From NCBI GenBank assembly GCA_022823185.1, contig JAJDXQ010000011.1:96091-160090 (forward strand): a DNA stretch of 64,000 bases. The letters run 5' to 3'. Position 1 is the first letter of the stretch. Every line of letters begins with the position of its first letter. The position numbers were made by a program, and so were the translations under genes. The DNA comes from Caldilineaceae bacterium. GTDB taxonomy: Bacteria > Chloroflexota > Anaerolineae > Caldilineales > Caldilineaceae. Of the stretch, positions 1 through 8,656 are shown one piece after another. The notes under the pieces were generated by a model, which did no database searches, was not told the DNA's origin, and worked only from the letters and a program-made list of their open reading frames with translations.

Positions 1-340
1 GAAGCTGGCCCCGGCCAACCCAGCGGGAGATCACCCCGCCAAAGATGGCCGCGACCGGGCTGGACGCGGCCGCGGCTGAAGCAAGGCCCATCACCATGTT
101 GGCGGGGCCCGGTCCGACCGACGCGCAGCACACGCCGATGTCGCCTGAAATGCGGGCATAACCGTCGGCAATATGGGCGGCGCCCTGTTCATGGCGCGTC
201 AGCTTGAACTCAATCTGCGAGGAGTCGTAAATTGCATCCAGGATATTGGTGTTTCCGTGTCCGGGATGGCCGAAAACATGCCTCACCCCTTCCAACTCCA
301 ACGCCTTGACCAAGGCTTCGGCGCAGCGCATTCGAGCCAT
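1..340 (-). CDS. Thiamine-diphosphate-dependent enzyme, N-terminus (partial)
   Basis: This reading frame is open from its ATG (codon 338-340) to the window edge, giving the first 113 residues. The start is preceded by AGGAAGGG nine bases upstream. The N-terminal pyrimidine-binding domain of acetolactate-synthase/benzoylformate-decarboxylase-like enzymes is recognisable: VFGHPGHGN near residue 22, then the HEQGAA block whose Glu51 is the conserved ThDP-activating glutamate, then GPGPANMV. The C-terminal half lies outside the window, so substrate cannot be judged. It is the last gene seen in the long minus-strand catabolic operon and probably handles a 2-keto acid or ketose carbon. Confidence 0.9.
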   Translation of the reverse strand, partial: MARMRCAEALVKALELEGVRHVFGHPGHGNTNILDAIYDSSQIEFKLTRHEQGAAHIADGYARISGDIGVCCASVGPGPANMVMGLASAAAASSPVAAIFGGVISRWVGRGQL

Positions 341-446
341 AGACTTGGACCCTTCCTGGTATTCGGGCGCCCTCACCCGTATGCCGGCGGAAACGTAAGA
401 GCGTGCTCTACTTTACTTCACTGCGCAGAATGGGATGCCCCCGTGA

Positions 447-1271
447 CTACTCTGGAACACCATACGGGTTGCCCATATACTTGCCGACATGTTGATTCAG
501 CGGCCAGCCCTGGCCGCCTGAAACGGCAAATGAGTCTGACTTGCCCAGCAGCCAGAAAAACATTTCCGCGGCATCACTGCAGTCACGGAACTGCTCGCGA
601 AAAGTCGGGTCCGGCAGCTTGTAATTCGCGCTCGCGATGTCAAAATCAGGCTCGCGAATCCAGTCCCTGTGCGGAGACTCTGTGCGCCAGTAGTTGTATT
701 TGAGAAGATTGCGCAACCCGGTTCCTGATGCGGAGGAGCGGCGGTGCCAGATCGAATAGACGGTGAGAAAGATCGTGCCTGCCGGCGCGGCCGCGCGGTA
801 GGCGCCCCGAATCCCTCCGTAGTGGCCCATCTGTTTGGACAAGGAGAACAGGAAGTGGGAGCCGGGCAACAGCTCGGTCGGGCCCAACTCGATCGGACAA
901 TCTTCGGGATAGTAGAAGACCTGGAGGTAGTTGAGGGCCGGACCGTGCTTGGAGTTGCCGTCGCGATGCCAGTTCTGGGCCGGCGAGGGGCACTGGACTC
1001 GGTGATTGCTCATGAGTATCGGCAAACCGAAATTCTGGCCCAGGAGAGAACGGACCGCCCCCGCCGCCTGTTCGTTCAGAATTACATTCTCGACAAACCA
1101 GTCCTCCTCCAATATTTCCGTGGGTTCAAGCCCAGGGCAATGGTCCAGAAAGTCGACAGTGCGGCGATTGATCGCATCCGGCACCACCCCCTCAAACACC
1201 ATAAAGCCCTGTTTGCAGAATTCAAGTACCTGCGAATCTTTCAGTCCCGGTCGGCAAGAGTGTGTTTTCAT
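447..1271 (-). CDS. Phytanoyl-CoA dioxygenase (PhyH)-like enzyme
   Basis: Predicted non-haem Fe(II)/2-oxoglutarate-dependent oxygenase of 274 residues, the usual size for the PhyH family. The 2-His-1-carboxylate triad is visible as H102-R-D104 (in NWHRDG) and distal H176 (in SIWHRR). The core also has the ELLPGSHF turn typical of the double-stranded beta-helix. The ATG is preceded by AAAGGAG ten bases upstream. It lies 80 bp after another PhyH gene on the same strand, so the two may hydroxylate successive or alternative substrates of the same pathway. The substrate cannot be deduced; bacterial relatives act on diverse small molecules rather than phytanoyl-CoA. Confidence 0.85.
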   Translation of the reverse strand: MKTHSCRPGLKDSQVLEFCKQGFMVFEGVVPDAINRRTVDFLDHCPGLEPTEILEEDWFVENVILNEQAAGAVRSLLGQNFGLPILMSNHRVQCPSPAQNWHRDGNSKHGPALNYLQVFYYPEDCPIELGPTELLPGSHFLFSLSKQMGHYGGIRGAYRAAAPAGTIFLTVYSIWHRRSSASGTGLRNLLKYNYWRTESPHRDWIREPDFDIASANYKLPDPTFREQFRDCSDAAEMFFWLLGKSDSFAVSGGQGWPLNQHVGKYMGNPYGVPE

Positions 1272-1351
1272 AGACTTCTATCTCCTTTGGCCTGTACTGG
1301 GAATGGCGGGGAAGCGCACTGTTCGAACCTGGCTGCAGGTCAAAAAGCGAC

Positions 1352-2107
1352 TCAGCGCTCGTAAATCTCCCCGCGATCGCGTGCGACCCTGGTCCGAGTC
1401 AGCCTCTGCAACGCAGGAGGCATGCGGTCGAATGTTTCGGGCCACACTGGCTGATGGCCTCCTTCACGCGCCAGATTCCACCAGGGCGGATAGTAGGCGA
1501 TGTTAAGCGCCATTCTGTGCTGGTTTATCGTTGTGTTGGCGCCATTGGCGTGCCAAACGCCTCCGTGCCACAAGAAGACCGAGCCCCGCTGACCGGTTAT
1601 TGGCAGGAGCCGTCTGTCGTCCGCCTTCATGCCCCTCGGGGGTCTGCGGCGTAAGCGGTGACTGGTCGGCATGATGCGTGTGGCCCCGATCTCTTCGGAA
1701 AAGTCTGTGATCATCCAGATTGAATTGATCATCCACGGCGTGTCGGGCAGAAGCTCGGGAAGATCCTGGGCGGAGTCCGTATGCACGCCCCCTGCCGGCG
1801 CGCCAGGCTTGACCCACTTGGAGCAGGCTTCCGCCAGGCGTATGTCCTCCCCCAGAAAATGCCTGACAACCGCCAGAACATCCGGATGGGCAGCGCAAGC
1901 CCAACTCGCCTCATCAAGGTTTAACAGTCCGAACAGGGTCTGGTAAAGATCGTCGTCTGGATCCTGGAAGTATTCGCGGTTCTCAGGGTCTTCATGCAAG
2001 GCAAACAGCTGCTCCGCCAATCTGTCTGCTTGTTCTACCGGGATCGCATTTTCCAGTACACAGTAGCCGAACAGGTCCAGGTGGTCGATGGCCTCTTGTA
2101 CGCTCAC
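1352..2107 (-). CDS. Phytanoyl-CoA dioxygenase (PhyH)-like enzyme
   Basis: Second 2-oxoglutarate/Fe(II) oxygenase of the operon, 251 residues from the preferred start. Visible iron ligands are H109-T-D111 (VHTDSA) and H186 (GGVWHANG), with R198 (QHRMALN) as the likely 2-oxoglutarate anchor. I chose the GTG at 2107 because AGGGGG and AAAGGG lie just upstream and the protein then begins at the family's usual point (SVQEAIDHLDLFGY). Alternatives are the ATG at 2125, or the GTG at 2146 that overlaps the stop of the preceding gene. It is only distantly similar to its neighbour at 447-1271, so this is not a recent duplication. Confidence 0.85.
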   Translation of the reverse strand: MSVQEAIDHLDLFGYCVLENAIPVEQADRLAEQLFALHEDPENREYFQDPDDDLYQTLFGLLNLDEASWACAAHPDVLAVVRHFLGEDIRLAEACSKWVKPGAPAGGVHTDSAQDLPELLPDTPWMINSIWMITDFSEEIGATRIMPTSHRLRRRPPRGMKADDRRLLPITGQRGSVFLWHGGVWHANGANTTINQHRMALNIAYYPPWWNLAREGGHQPVWPETFDRMPPALQRLTRTRVARDRGEIYER

Positions 2108-2142
2108 GTTCCCTTTCCCCCTCATCGTCGTGGGTTGGCGGT

Positions 2143-2505
2143 TCACCGTTCAAGAATGAACTCGCATCCGAGTCCGTACGTCTTTTTCTCATCCAGGAGC
2201 AGCGCCAGGTTTGGAAACTGGACAACCCGCCACCCGACCCGGACGGCCTCCAGCACGGTCTGATACGGCCAGTCCCCGGCGTTGGGAATCTCGTCCGCAA
2301 TTTCTCCATCCTGCATCAGCAACATTCCATGCACCTGGCTGGTCAGGGAGGTGCTCGCCGCTTGCAGGTAAAGGATATCCTGGTTTTTCGAGACCATCCC
2401 TTTGGCGGTAGCCAGCGCGTCTTGCAGCGCCTCCACCTTGAGCGTTCCCTTCTGAAAAGCCTCAATACAAGATTCCAATTGTTGCGTGAGTGGCTGTCCT
2501 GGCAT
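2143..2505 (-). CDS. Small conserved-looking protein of unknown function
   Basis: A 120-residue soluble protein that I do not recognise. The ATG has GGAGG seven bases upstream (GGAGGTTAACCG), and the gene sits in the operon between the amidohydrolase and a PhyH gene, which supports it being real. The N-terminal half (about residues 5-40) looks helical. The C-terminal half is mixed and ends with 'LLLDEKKTYGLGCEFILER'. There is no signal peptide, membrane segment or metal motif. Its stop overlaps a possible upstream GTG of the PhyH gene by three bases, hinting at translational coupling. Confidence 0.7.
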   Translation of the reverse strand: MPGQPLTQQLESCIEAFQKGTLKVEALQDALATAKGMVSKNQDILYLQAASTSLTSQVHGMLLMQDGEIADEIPNAGDWPYQTVLEAVRVGWRVVQFPNLALLLDEKKTYGLGCEFILER

Positions 2506-2541
2506 CGGTTAACCTCCACGGGTATCGGAACAGCAAGACGG

Positions 2542-3510
2542 CTATTTATGTTTGCCTTGAACTGTCGACCGGCATGGCGCCGGTTCCTCCAAACCGTAAA
2601 CGTGTTGCGCGTTCTCTCCCAGGACAAGGGCTTGATCGCGAGGAGAGAGGAAAGCCGTGTGGATTTTCGCCAACTCTACATATTGACGATAGGTCGCGTG
2701 GACGAGTGTCCCTGGCTGGTCCGTGCCCCACATAATTCTCCCGGCCCCGATACGCTCGGTCGCGAGCCGCAGATAGCGTTCCACGCTGGGGAATGGGTAG
2801 CCTTCCTCATGGACGAAAGCAACCAGCGAAGCGCAATCGAACCAGACGTTGTCCAAGAGGCCCAAATCGATCTGCGCCTCCCACTGCTCCCACTGATCCG
2901 GGTCTGCCTCGGCATCAGGTCTCGGTTGACCAAGATGGGCGATCACGATGCGCAGCTGGGGGTGCCTGAGGGCGATGTGGCGCACGGCCTCTGTCTGGTA
3001 GGAGCGGCTGCCGATTCCGCCCAGGTCAAGAACCAGAATCAGGCCTCGCTCCTCAAGTTCCTGCCAGAGCCAGAAAAGCTCGGACGCGTCAAGCTGCGCG
3101 TGTGGGTGAATGCCGAATAGCCCTGAAGGTACTGAGCACTCCAGTTTTACGGCGCAGAAAGAGGGCGATTCCAGGGTAGACTCGAAGGACTGAACGCAGT
3201 TGGAACTCCACGGGTCAAAGTAGGCGGCCCCGGCGAGCCGGTCCGGGTGACCTTGGAGCGCTTCGTGAACGTAATGGTTGCACTCTCCATAAAGAGGCCC
3301 CTGCAGCAGGACCGCTCTATCTACCCCGGCCCATTCCAAAGTGGCCAGGAGTTGCCCCGGGGAATAGGCGAGCCCTTCCCCCAGGGGGGGCGTTATCTGA
3401 ACCTCATTCTCGCCGACCATTGCCTTCCCATACCCCAGGCCTCTCGTGGGGCCGGCCGCGTTCAGGCCATGGATGCGCGGGAATATATGGCAGTGGGCAT
3501 CAATGATCAT
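2542..3510 (-). CDS. Amidohydrolase-2 family metal-dependent hydrolase/decarboxylase
   Basis: TIM-barrel enzyme of 322 residues in the amidohydrolase_2 group (aminocarboxymuconate-semialdehyde decarboxylase and TIM-barrel lactonase relatives). The metal site is visible as H6-C-H8 on strand 1 (DAHCHIF), H192 (VIAHLGQ) and D264 (WGTDQPG). The C-terminus carries the family tail GENAQHVYGL. Members hydrolyse lactones or amides or decarboxylate aromatic or sugar acids. Next to dehydrogenase, isomerase and BKACE genes, lactone or carboxylate processing in a catabolic route is the likeliest role. The start has only a weak AGG seven bases upstream. Confidence 0.88.
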   Translation of the reverse strand: MIIDAHCHIFPRIHGLNAAGPTRGLGYGKAMVGENEVQITPPLGEGLAYSPGQLLATLEWAGVDRAVLLQGPLYGECNHYVHEALQGHPDRLAGAAYFDPWSSNCVQSFESTLESPSFCAVKLECSVPSGLFGIHPHAQLDASELFWLWQELEERGLILVLDLGGIGSRSYQTEAVRHIALRHPQLRIVIAHLGQPRPDAEADPDQWEQWEAQIDLGLLDNVWFDCASLVAFVHEEGYPFPSVERYLRLATERIGAGRIMWGTDQPGTLVHATYRQYVELAKIHTAFLSPRDQALVLGENAQHVYGLEEPAPCRSTVQGKHK

Positions 3511-3568
3511 TGCAGGACCTGAGTGAACTCAACTTGACCAGCTGAATGCGCGGACCCGCCGAAACAGG

Positions 3569-4621
3569 CTAAGCCGCCGTATCGAGAGAACGCCGACCCG
3601 CCGGCGTAAGCAGCACGATTCTGCCAAGGTTTTCGCCCGATCGCAGGACCGCCAGCGCCTCATTGGCGTTTTCCATCGGAAAGGTCTGCGTGACGATAGA
3701 GCGGATCTTCCCTGACGCCATCAAACCAGCGACCTGAATCAAATCCTGCTTGCGGCCTGCCCGCGTGCCGAGTATTTCCAGTTCGTTCTGGGCCAGGTAT
3801 TTTCCTTCAACAGGGTAATGATCAGGTGTGTAGCCGACGATCACCATTCTCCCGCCATGCCGCAACGAGTCGATCCCCGCGGCCATCGTGCCCGTCTGGC
3901 CGACGATATCGATTACGCAGTCAACGCCAATGCCTCGGGTCAGGTCCCGAACAGCATCCGGCAGCGCAACGTCGCCCGGGTCGAGAAGCGCATCCGCGCC
4001 AATTTGACGCGCCCATTCTCTCTTTGATTGGGAGAGCTCAACGGCAAGGACGCGCGCCCCGGCCGCCTTGGCCAGCTGGACCGCCATCGAGCCGACGCCC
4101 CCAACGCCAACGATCAACACAGTCTCGCCCAACCGCAGACGCGCCCGTTCCATGGCGTGGAAGGCGGTCATTCCGGCATCGCAACAGACCGCGCCGTCAG
4201 GCCACGAAACCTGGTCCGGCAGCCGCACGAGCTGGCGGGCGGGGACCGCTACATACTCGGCATAGCCTCCGCTCCGGTCTTTGGCGCCCAAAACGCCGCC
4301 CATGTTTACACAGATCTGCTCTCTGTTGGAGAGGCAGGCGAAGCAGGCGCCGCAGGTCGTGAAATTGTAGACAATGACCCGGTCTCCTTCCTCAAAACCG
4401 GTCACCCTGTACCCTGCTTCGGTGACGACGCCCGCAACTTCATGGCCCATGACGAATGGCAATTCAGGTGTGTAACCGAAACCGTCCAGGAGCTTGAGGT
4501 CGGTTCCGTCGATCCCGCAAGCCATCACCTTCACCAGCGCCTCGTCTGGCTCAGGGCTTGGTGTCGTCACCTCCTGCCACTCCAACGGCTGATTGAACGC
4601 ACGCAAAACGGCCGCTTTCAA
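3569..4621 (-). CDS. Zinc-dependent medium-chain alcohol/polyol dehydrogenase
   Basis: Medium-chain dehydrogenase/reductase of 350 residues. Catalytic-zinc residues C35, H60 and E61 (ACGIDGTD, GHEVAG) are present. So are all four structural-zinc cysteines C90, C93, C96 and C104. The NAD(P) Rossmann motif GVGGVGSMA begins near residue 172. This resembles the threonine/sorbitol dehydrogenase branch and would oxidise a secondary alcohol or polyol. The start is TTG, with a perfect AGGAGG seven bases upstream and no competing ATG, so TTG is well supported. The gene lies between the isomerase and amidohydrolase genes of the operon. Confidence 0.92.
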   Translation of the reverse strand: MKAAVLRAFNQPLEWQEVTTPSPEPDEALVKVMACGIDGTDLKLLDGFGYTPELPFVMGHEVAGVVTEAGYRVTGFEEGDRVIVYNFTTCGACFACLSNREQICVNMGGVLGAKDRSGGYAEYVAVPARQLVRLPDQVSWPDGAVCCDAGMTAFHAMERARLRLGETVLIVGVGGVGSMAVQLAKAAGARVLAVELSQSKREWARQIGADALLDPGDVALPDAVRDLTRGIGVDCVIDIVGQTGTMAAGIDSLRHGGRMVIVGYTPDHYPVEGKYLAQNELEILGTRAGRKQDLIQVAGLMASGKIRSIVTQTFPMENANEALAVLRSGENLGRIVLLTPAGRRSLDTAA

Positions 4622-4686
4622 TGAGGTACCTCCTGACTGCCTACAGGCGACAAGACTTGGCCGAATCGGATCGGGTTTATACCCCC

Positions 4687-5535
4687 TTAGACGGCATCCA
4701 GAATCGCATCTACGAAGGCCTTGCCGTCTTCCAAAACCTGCAGCGGATTATCCGGGTAGCCCCACGCCATTGCTTCGTACTCGATCGAAATATACCCGGA
4801 AAAGCCGCCTCTGACCATCGCGGTGATCAGGCCCGCGAAGTCAATCTCTCCTTCGCCCAGCGGAGGAAAGCCGAAGTTTTCGCTGTCTCCGCGCGCGTCC
4901 TTGGCGTGCATGTGCTTGACCCGGTCTCCCAAGGCTTGGTACGCCTCCAACACGTGATCGCCGCGGACATGGTAATGCGCCGGATCAAAGAGGACGCCCA
5001 GGCCCTCGAGCCCGGGGGTTGCCAGCAGACGCTGCAAACGGGACAAGTTGTGTACCAGCGAACCATAGGGGCTGGCCGCTTCGATCAGGAGCATGACGCC
5101 GAGACGGTCGGCCTCCGCGGCCAGGTCCTGCATCGCTTCCAGGCACCATTCCCAATAGGTGCTTTCCCACCCGTAAAACAGCTTGACGCCGCACCCGCTG
5201 ATCACGTAAGGAACTTCCATGTCAGAGGCAAGCTGCAGCGCGCCGCGTATGAACTCGGTATTCTGTCTTCGTACTGCGGGTTCGCCGTGAATCACATTCG
5301 TGTGGGCGTTCAGCGCGCCGATGGCGACTCCCGCGGATCGGGCATAGTTTCGAACCGCCTGTCGTCTGGCGGCGTCCGCGCCCGAATCCATGTGAGGTTT
5401 GGGAGGCGGGATGAATGGGGGCGCCAGCTCCAGGCTGATGTCGATCGCCTGGTATCCTTTTCTCGCCAGGATATCGATCGACTCTTCCACAGTATAGGTG
5501 TGTAACAAGCCGGAATTGCAGCTCAGACCCTTCAT
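4687..5535 (-). CDS. Xylose-isomerase-like TIM-barrel sugar isomerase/epimerase
   Basis: A 282-residue protein of the AP-endonuclease-2/xylose-isomerase-like family. Characteristic pieces are the N-terminal 'EESIDILARKGYQAIDI', 'LLIEAASPYGS' with a metal-ligand glutamate, 'GVLFDPAHYHVRG' (Asp and His), 'HMHAKDARGD' and a C-terminal 'YISIEYE' glutamate. Together these form the divalent-metal site at the barrel mouth. Family members isomerise or epimerise ketoses, 2-keto sugars or inosose. GGAGGAGAC precedes the ATG. It sits 65 bp upstream of the alcohol dehydrogenase, so oxidation and isomerisation of a sugar-like intermediate is a reasonable inference. Confidence 0.88.
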   Translation of the reverse strand: MKGLSCNSGLLHTYTVEESIDILARKGYQAIDISLELAPPFIPPPKPHMDSGADAARRQAVRNYARSAGVAIGALNAHTNVIHGEPAVRRQNTEFIRGALQLASDMEVPYVISGCGVKLFYGWESTYWEWCLEAMQDLAAEADRLGVMLLIEAASPYGSLVHNLSRLQRLLATPGLEGLGVLFDPAHYHVRGDHVLEAYQALGDRVKHMHAKDARGDSENFGFPPLGEGEIDFAGLITAMVRGGFSGYISIEYEAMAWGYPDNPLQVLEDGKAFVDAILDAV

Positions 5536-5565
5536 GTCTCCTCCAGCTCCTGACTCTCTTCTGGC

Positions 5566-6489
5566 TTACTGGGTAGGCGGCAGTCCTACAATCTCCCTTG
5601 CTTCGGCGGGGTTGGCAATCTCTCTGCCTATCTCGCGGGCGAGACGAACCGCCTTCTCAACCAACTCCGCGTTTGTTCTCGCGTAGACGCCGTCCTCGAT
5701 GAACGGAGAGTCTTCCATGCCGATTCTCACGTGGCCGCCGATCGCGATTGTATGTGCCACCATTGACCAGTAATTTGGGGGGTCCATGCAACTCATGCTG
5801 AAGTTTGCCCGCGGCGGCAGGTTGTCCACCATATATTGGAGGGCCTTCGCGTTGGGTGGCGTCCACCCCTGACCGGCCCATCCGAAAAACAGCGTCAACC
5901 ATAGCGGCTCCGGCAGAAGGTCCTTCTCAAACTCGCGTACGCCCTCCTCCGTCCAGAAGTCTCCGCCGCGAATCTTTCCGATCGCCCAATAAGCCCCCGT
6001 ATTGAAGCACTCGATCTCCTGCTTTACCCCATGTTCCTTCGCCAGACTTGAATACAGTCTTAACTCCGGTATGGGATGAATCGAGTAAATCGGAACGGGC
6101 GGGTGATCAGGATCGGGCTGAAAATACTCATCGTGTGAGTTGAAGTTGATCGAACTCATGTCCGGCTTGAGTTGCCGCCACAGCTCCAGTTTCTGCTCGA
6201 GACGCATGCTGGCCAGCCCAAACTGTACGATCGGCTTCCCGGCAGCGCGAACCCGCTCCGTTATATCCCGCCAGCCGTCAACGTTGGGTATCGACAGCTG
6301 CTTGCCGTCGGGCTGAATAACGGGGTCCGACTTGTACTGGCCATGAGTATGGACGATGGTGGCGCCGGCGTTCATGGCGCGTATATACTCTTCCGCGACC
6401 CCCTTGGTATCGTCGCAGTGCGTCAGATACGGGTTGCGTGGATAGGAACCCGCTGAATCGGTGGTCACGGTAATGACGAGCTTTTCCAT
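5566..6489 (-). CDS. BKACE (DUF849) beta-keto acid cleavage enzyme
   Basis: Member of the beta-keto acid cleavage family (307 residues), whose prototype Kce condenses 3-keto-5-aminohexanoate with acetyl-CoA to give acetoacetate and a new CoA ester. Zn ligands appear as H47 and H49 (VHTHGQ) and E259. The spacing R255-xxx-E259-D260 (GGHVRIGMEDSP) matches the Kce Arg/Glu/Asp catalytic set as I recall it. The N-terminus (TTDSAGSYPRNPYL) differs from the common 'TGA..TP..P.LP' start, so the substrate pocket may be unusual. AGAGG precedes the ATG. Its place directly after the transporter ATPase gene suggests a core step of the pathway. Confidence 0.88.
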   Translation of the reverse strand: MEKLVITVTTDSAGSYPRNPYLTHCDDTKGVAEEYIRAMNAGATIVHTHGQYKSDPVIQPDGKQLSIPNVDGWRDITERVRAAGKPIVQFGLASMRLEQKLELWRQLKPDMSSINFNSHDEYFQPDPDHPPVPIYSIHPIPELRLYSSLAKEHGVKQEIECFNTGAYWAIGKIRGGDFWTEEGVREFEKDLLPEPLWLTLFFGWAGQGWTPPNAKALQYMVDNLPPRANFSMSCMDPPNYWSMVAHTIAIGGHVRIGMEDSPFIEDGVYARTNAELVEKAVRLAREIGREIANPAEAREIVGLPPTQ

Positions 6490-6532
6490 GATAGTCCTCT
6501 CATTGAGTCAAACGCGGATTTGATGCCTGCGC

Positions 6533-7567
6533 TCAGGAGCTGGATGGACTGGCGCTGTCGATCCCCTGTAACTGCAACTGGTCGGCAAAGTGACAGGCAA
6601 CGTGATGACCAGGCGAAAGTTCGGTGAGGGCGGGAACTTCGGTCTGGCAGATGTCTTCCATGTACCGGCAACGGGGATGGAAGACACAGCCGGGAGGGGC
6701 GTTCGCCGGATCGGCCGGCTCGCCCTCCAGGCTCAGGCGCTGCATGGCATGGTGTGGATTGGGGCGAGGCACCGCCGAGAGAAGCGTCTCGCTGTATGGG
6801 TGCTTGGGATTGCGCAACAACTCCTCCGACTCGGCCACCTCAACCAGCTTGCCGACGTACATGACGGCAATTCGGTTGCTTACCTGTCGCACAACGCTCA
6901 TGTCGTGGGCGACGAAAAGGTAGGTCAAGTCCAGTTCCGACTGCAAATCCTGCAGCAAGTTGACAACCTGAGACTGCACCGACACGTCTAAGGCGGAAAC
7001 CGGCTCATCGCAGACAACCAGCTTGGGACGCTGGACCAGGGCGCGCGCAATGCCGATGCGTTGCCGCTGCCCGCCGCTGAAACTGTGCGGATAGCGGGGC
7101 AGATGTTCAACTCTCAAGCCAACCGCGTTCACCATTTCCGCGACTCTGTCCTCCAGCTCCTGTCCGCGGGCAATGCCATGGGCCAGAAGCGGTTCGCCTA
7201 CCAGTTCCAGTACGGTCATGCGAGGATTCAACGACGAGAAGGGATCCTGGAAGATCATCTGCATGTTGCGGCGGAACGCCTTCAGTTCCTGCCGCTCCAG
7301 GCGGTTCAGGTTTACTTCCTCGCCGTCGACGTGGAAGATGATTTCACCGCCGGTTGGCCGGTAAACGCGCACGATGCAACGCCCCGTCGTCGTCTTGCCG
7401 CAACCGCTTTCGCCGACCAGGCCAAGCGTTTCTCCTCTCTTGATCGAAAGGCTCACACCATCAACCGCTTTGACGTAGCCGGTCGTTCGTTTCATCAGCC
7501 CCTTCTGAATAGGGAAATACATTTTCAGGTCGTTGACTTCCAACAGTAGTTCGTTCTCAACGGCCAT
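6533..7567 (-). CDS. oppF: Oligopeptide-type ABC transporter ATPase, OppF/DppF-like
   Basis: Cytoplasmic ATPase of 344 residues for a binding-protein-dependent importer. Motifs in order are Walker [11 protein letters not shown]-loop QDPFSSLNP, signature FSGGQRQR, Walker [12 protein letters not shown] and the H-loop VAHDMSV. A C-terminal oligopeptide-transporter extension carries cysteines (GCVFHPRC...C...C), which in this family can bind an Fe-S cluster. The start overlaps the upstream oppD stop by 11 bp and has GAGG six bases before it, so the two ATPases are translationally coupled. The Opp/Dpp fold also imports oligosaccharides and other solutes; the catabolic neighbours argue against peptides here. 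Confidence 0.93.
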   Translation of the reverse strand: MAVENELLLEVNDLKMYFPIQKGLMKRTTGYVKAVDGVSLSIKRGETLGLVGESGCGKTTTGRCIVRVYRPTGGEIIFHVDGEEVNLNRLERQELKAFRRNMQMIFQDPFSSLNPRMTVLELVGEPLLAHGIARGQELEDRVAEMVNAVGLRVEHLPRYPHSFSGGQRQRIGIARALVQRPKLVVCDEPVSALDVSVQSQVVNLLQDLQSELDLTYLFVAHDMSVVRQVSNRIAVMYVGKLVEVAESEELLRNPKHPYSETLLSAVPRPNPHHAMQRLSLEGEPADPANAPPGCVFHPRCRYMEDICQTEVPALTELSPGHHVACHFADQLQLQGIDSASPSSS

Positions 7568-8609
7568 CGGCGACCTCGGTCAACTCGTCTTCGACTTCTG
7601 AAAACAGGAAGCAACGTACCCGATGCCCCGGACCTGTTTCGTCCAGGCCTGGCATGGCCCGGTCACAGGTTCCGGGCATAAAGCTGGGGCAACGGTCGCT
7701 GAAGGCGCAGCCGCGCGGTATTTCGTAGGGATCGGGTACGACGCCCTCAATGGCTCGCAGCCTGGGCAGCTTTTCTTCATCGATATGGGGAATTGAATTC
7801 AGCAGGCCCTGCGTGTAAGGATGCTGAGGATTGTCAAACAGCTCATTTACGTCCGACTGTTCGACGATACGTCCCAGGTACATGACCGCCACCTCGTCAG
7901 CGACCTCGGCGATCACGCCCAGATTATGGGTGATGAACATGACGGCCATGCCGAACTCTTCCTGCAAGGCAGTCAGCAGCTCCAGAATCTGCGCCTGGAT
8001 CGTGACGTCGAGGGCCGTTGTCGGTTCGTCGGCAATCAGGAGTCGGGGGGAACAGGAGAGCGCCATCGCGATCATCGCCCGTTGCCTCATGCCCCCGCTC
8101 AACTGGTGGGGGTAGGCGTCAACAATCTGCTCGGCGCGCGGAATGCCGACTCTGCGAAGGTTTTCAATCGCCAGCTCCCGCGCGTCTGAAGCGGCCACGT
8201 CGCCCTGATGGAGCAGAATGCTCTCCATGATCTGGTTGCCGATGGTGTGCATCGGCCCGAACGAAGTCATCGGCTCCTGGAAGACCATGCTGATTTCAGC
8301 GCCCCGGATGGAACGTATCTCCGCCCCGCGGGGGTCCAGCCGGGCCAGGTCAACCGGTTCCTGGTCAGTACCTCTGTCTCCTCTGCGCAGAAGGATCTGA
8401 CCGTTCACAATGTTGCCGGGCGGCGACGGCACCAGGCGCAAAATCGAGTGCGCCGTTACCGATTTTCCGCATCCGCTCTCGCCGATAATCCCCAGAGTCC
8501 GGCCCCGCCTGATCTCAAAAGAGACGCCGTCAACCGCCCGCACGATCCCTTCCTGCAGGTGGAAGTGTGTCATCAGATCTTTGATTTCAAGCAGCGTGTC
8601 GTGGGCCAT
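7557..8609 (-). CDS. oppD: Oligopeptide-type ABC transporter ATPase, OppD/DppD-like
   Basis: Partner ATPase of 350 residues. Walker A is GESGCGKSV, the Q-loop QEPMTSFGP, the signature LSGGMRQRA and Walker [15 protein letters not shown]. It ends in the oligo_HPY extension with spaced cysteines (GCAFSDRC...C...C). The 47-bp gap to oppC and the 11-bp overlap with oppF place it inside the single transport operon. Its Shine-Dalgarno is weak (GAGAAAG almost abutting the ATG), so expression may lean on upstream translation. Confidence 0.93.
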   Translation of the reverse strand: MAHDTLLEIKDLMTHFHLQEGIVRAVDGVSFEIRRGRTLGIIGESGCGKSVTAHSILRLVPSPPGNIVNGQILLRRGDRGTDQEPVDLARLDPRGAEIRSIRGAEISMVFQEPMTSFGPMHTIGNQIMESILLHQGDVAASDARELAIENLRRVGIPRAEQIVDAYPHQLSGGMRQRAMIAMALSCSPRLLIADEPTTALDVTIQAQILELLTALQEEFGMAVMFITHNLGVIAEVADEVAVMYLGRIVEQSDVNELFDNPQHPYTQGLLNSIPHIDEEKLPRLRAIEGVVPDPYEIPRGCAFSDRCPSFMPGTCDRAMPGLDETGPGHRVRCFLFSEVEDELTEVADGR

Positions 8610-8656
8610 ACTTTCTCAGCTGAATCTGAAGAGATCCTGCCTCGACGTAACTCTCT

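Noticed and set aside
173..703. Plus-strand ORF of 176 codons overlapping the left genes
   Set aside because: It lies antisense to the clear ThDP and PhyH genes and has low-complexity, Cys/His/Arg-rich sequence without family features.
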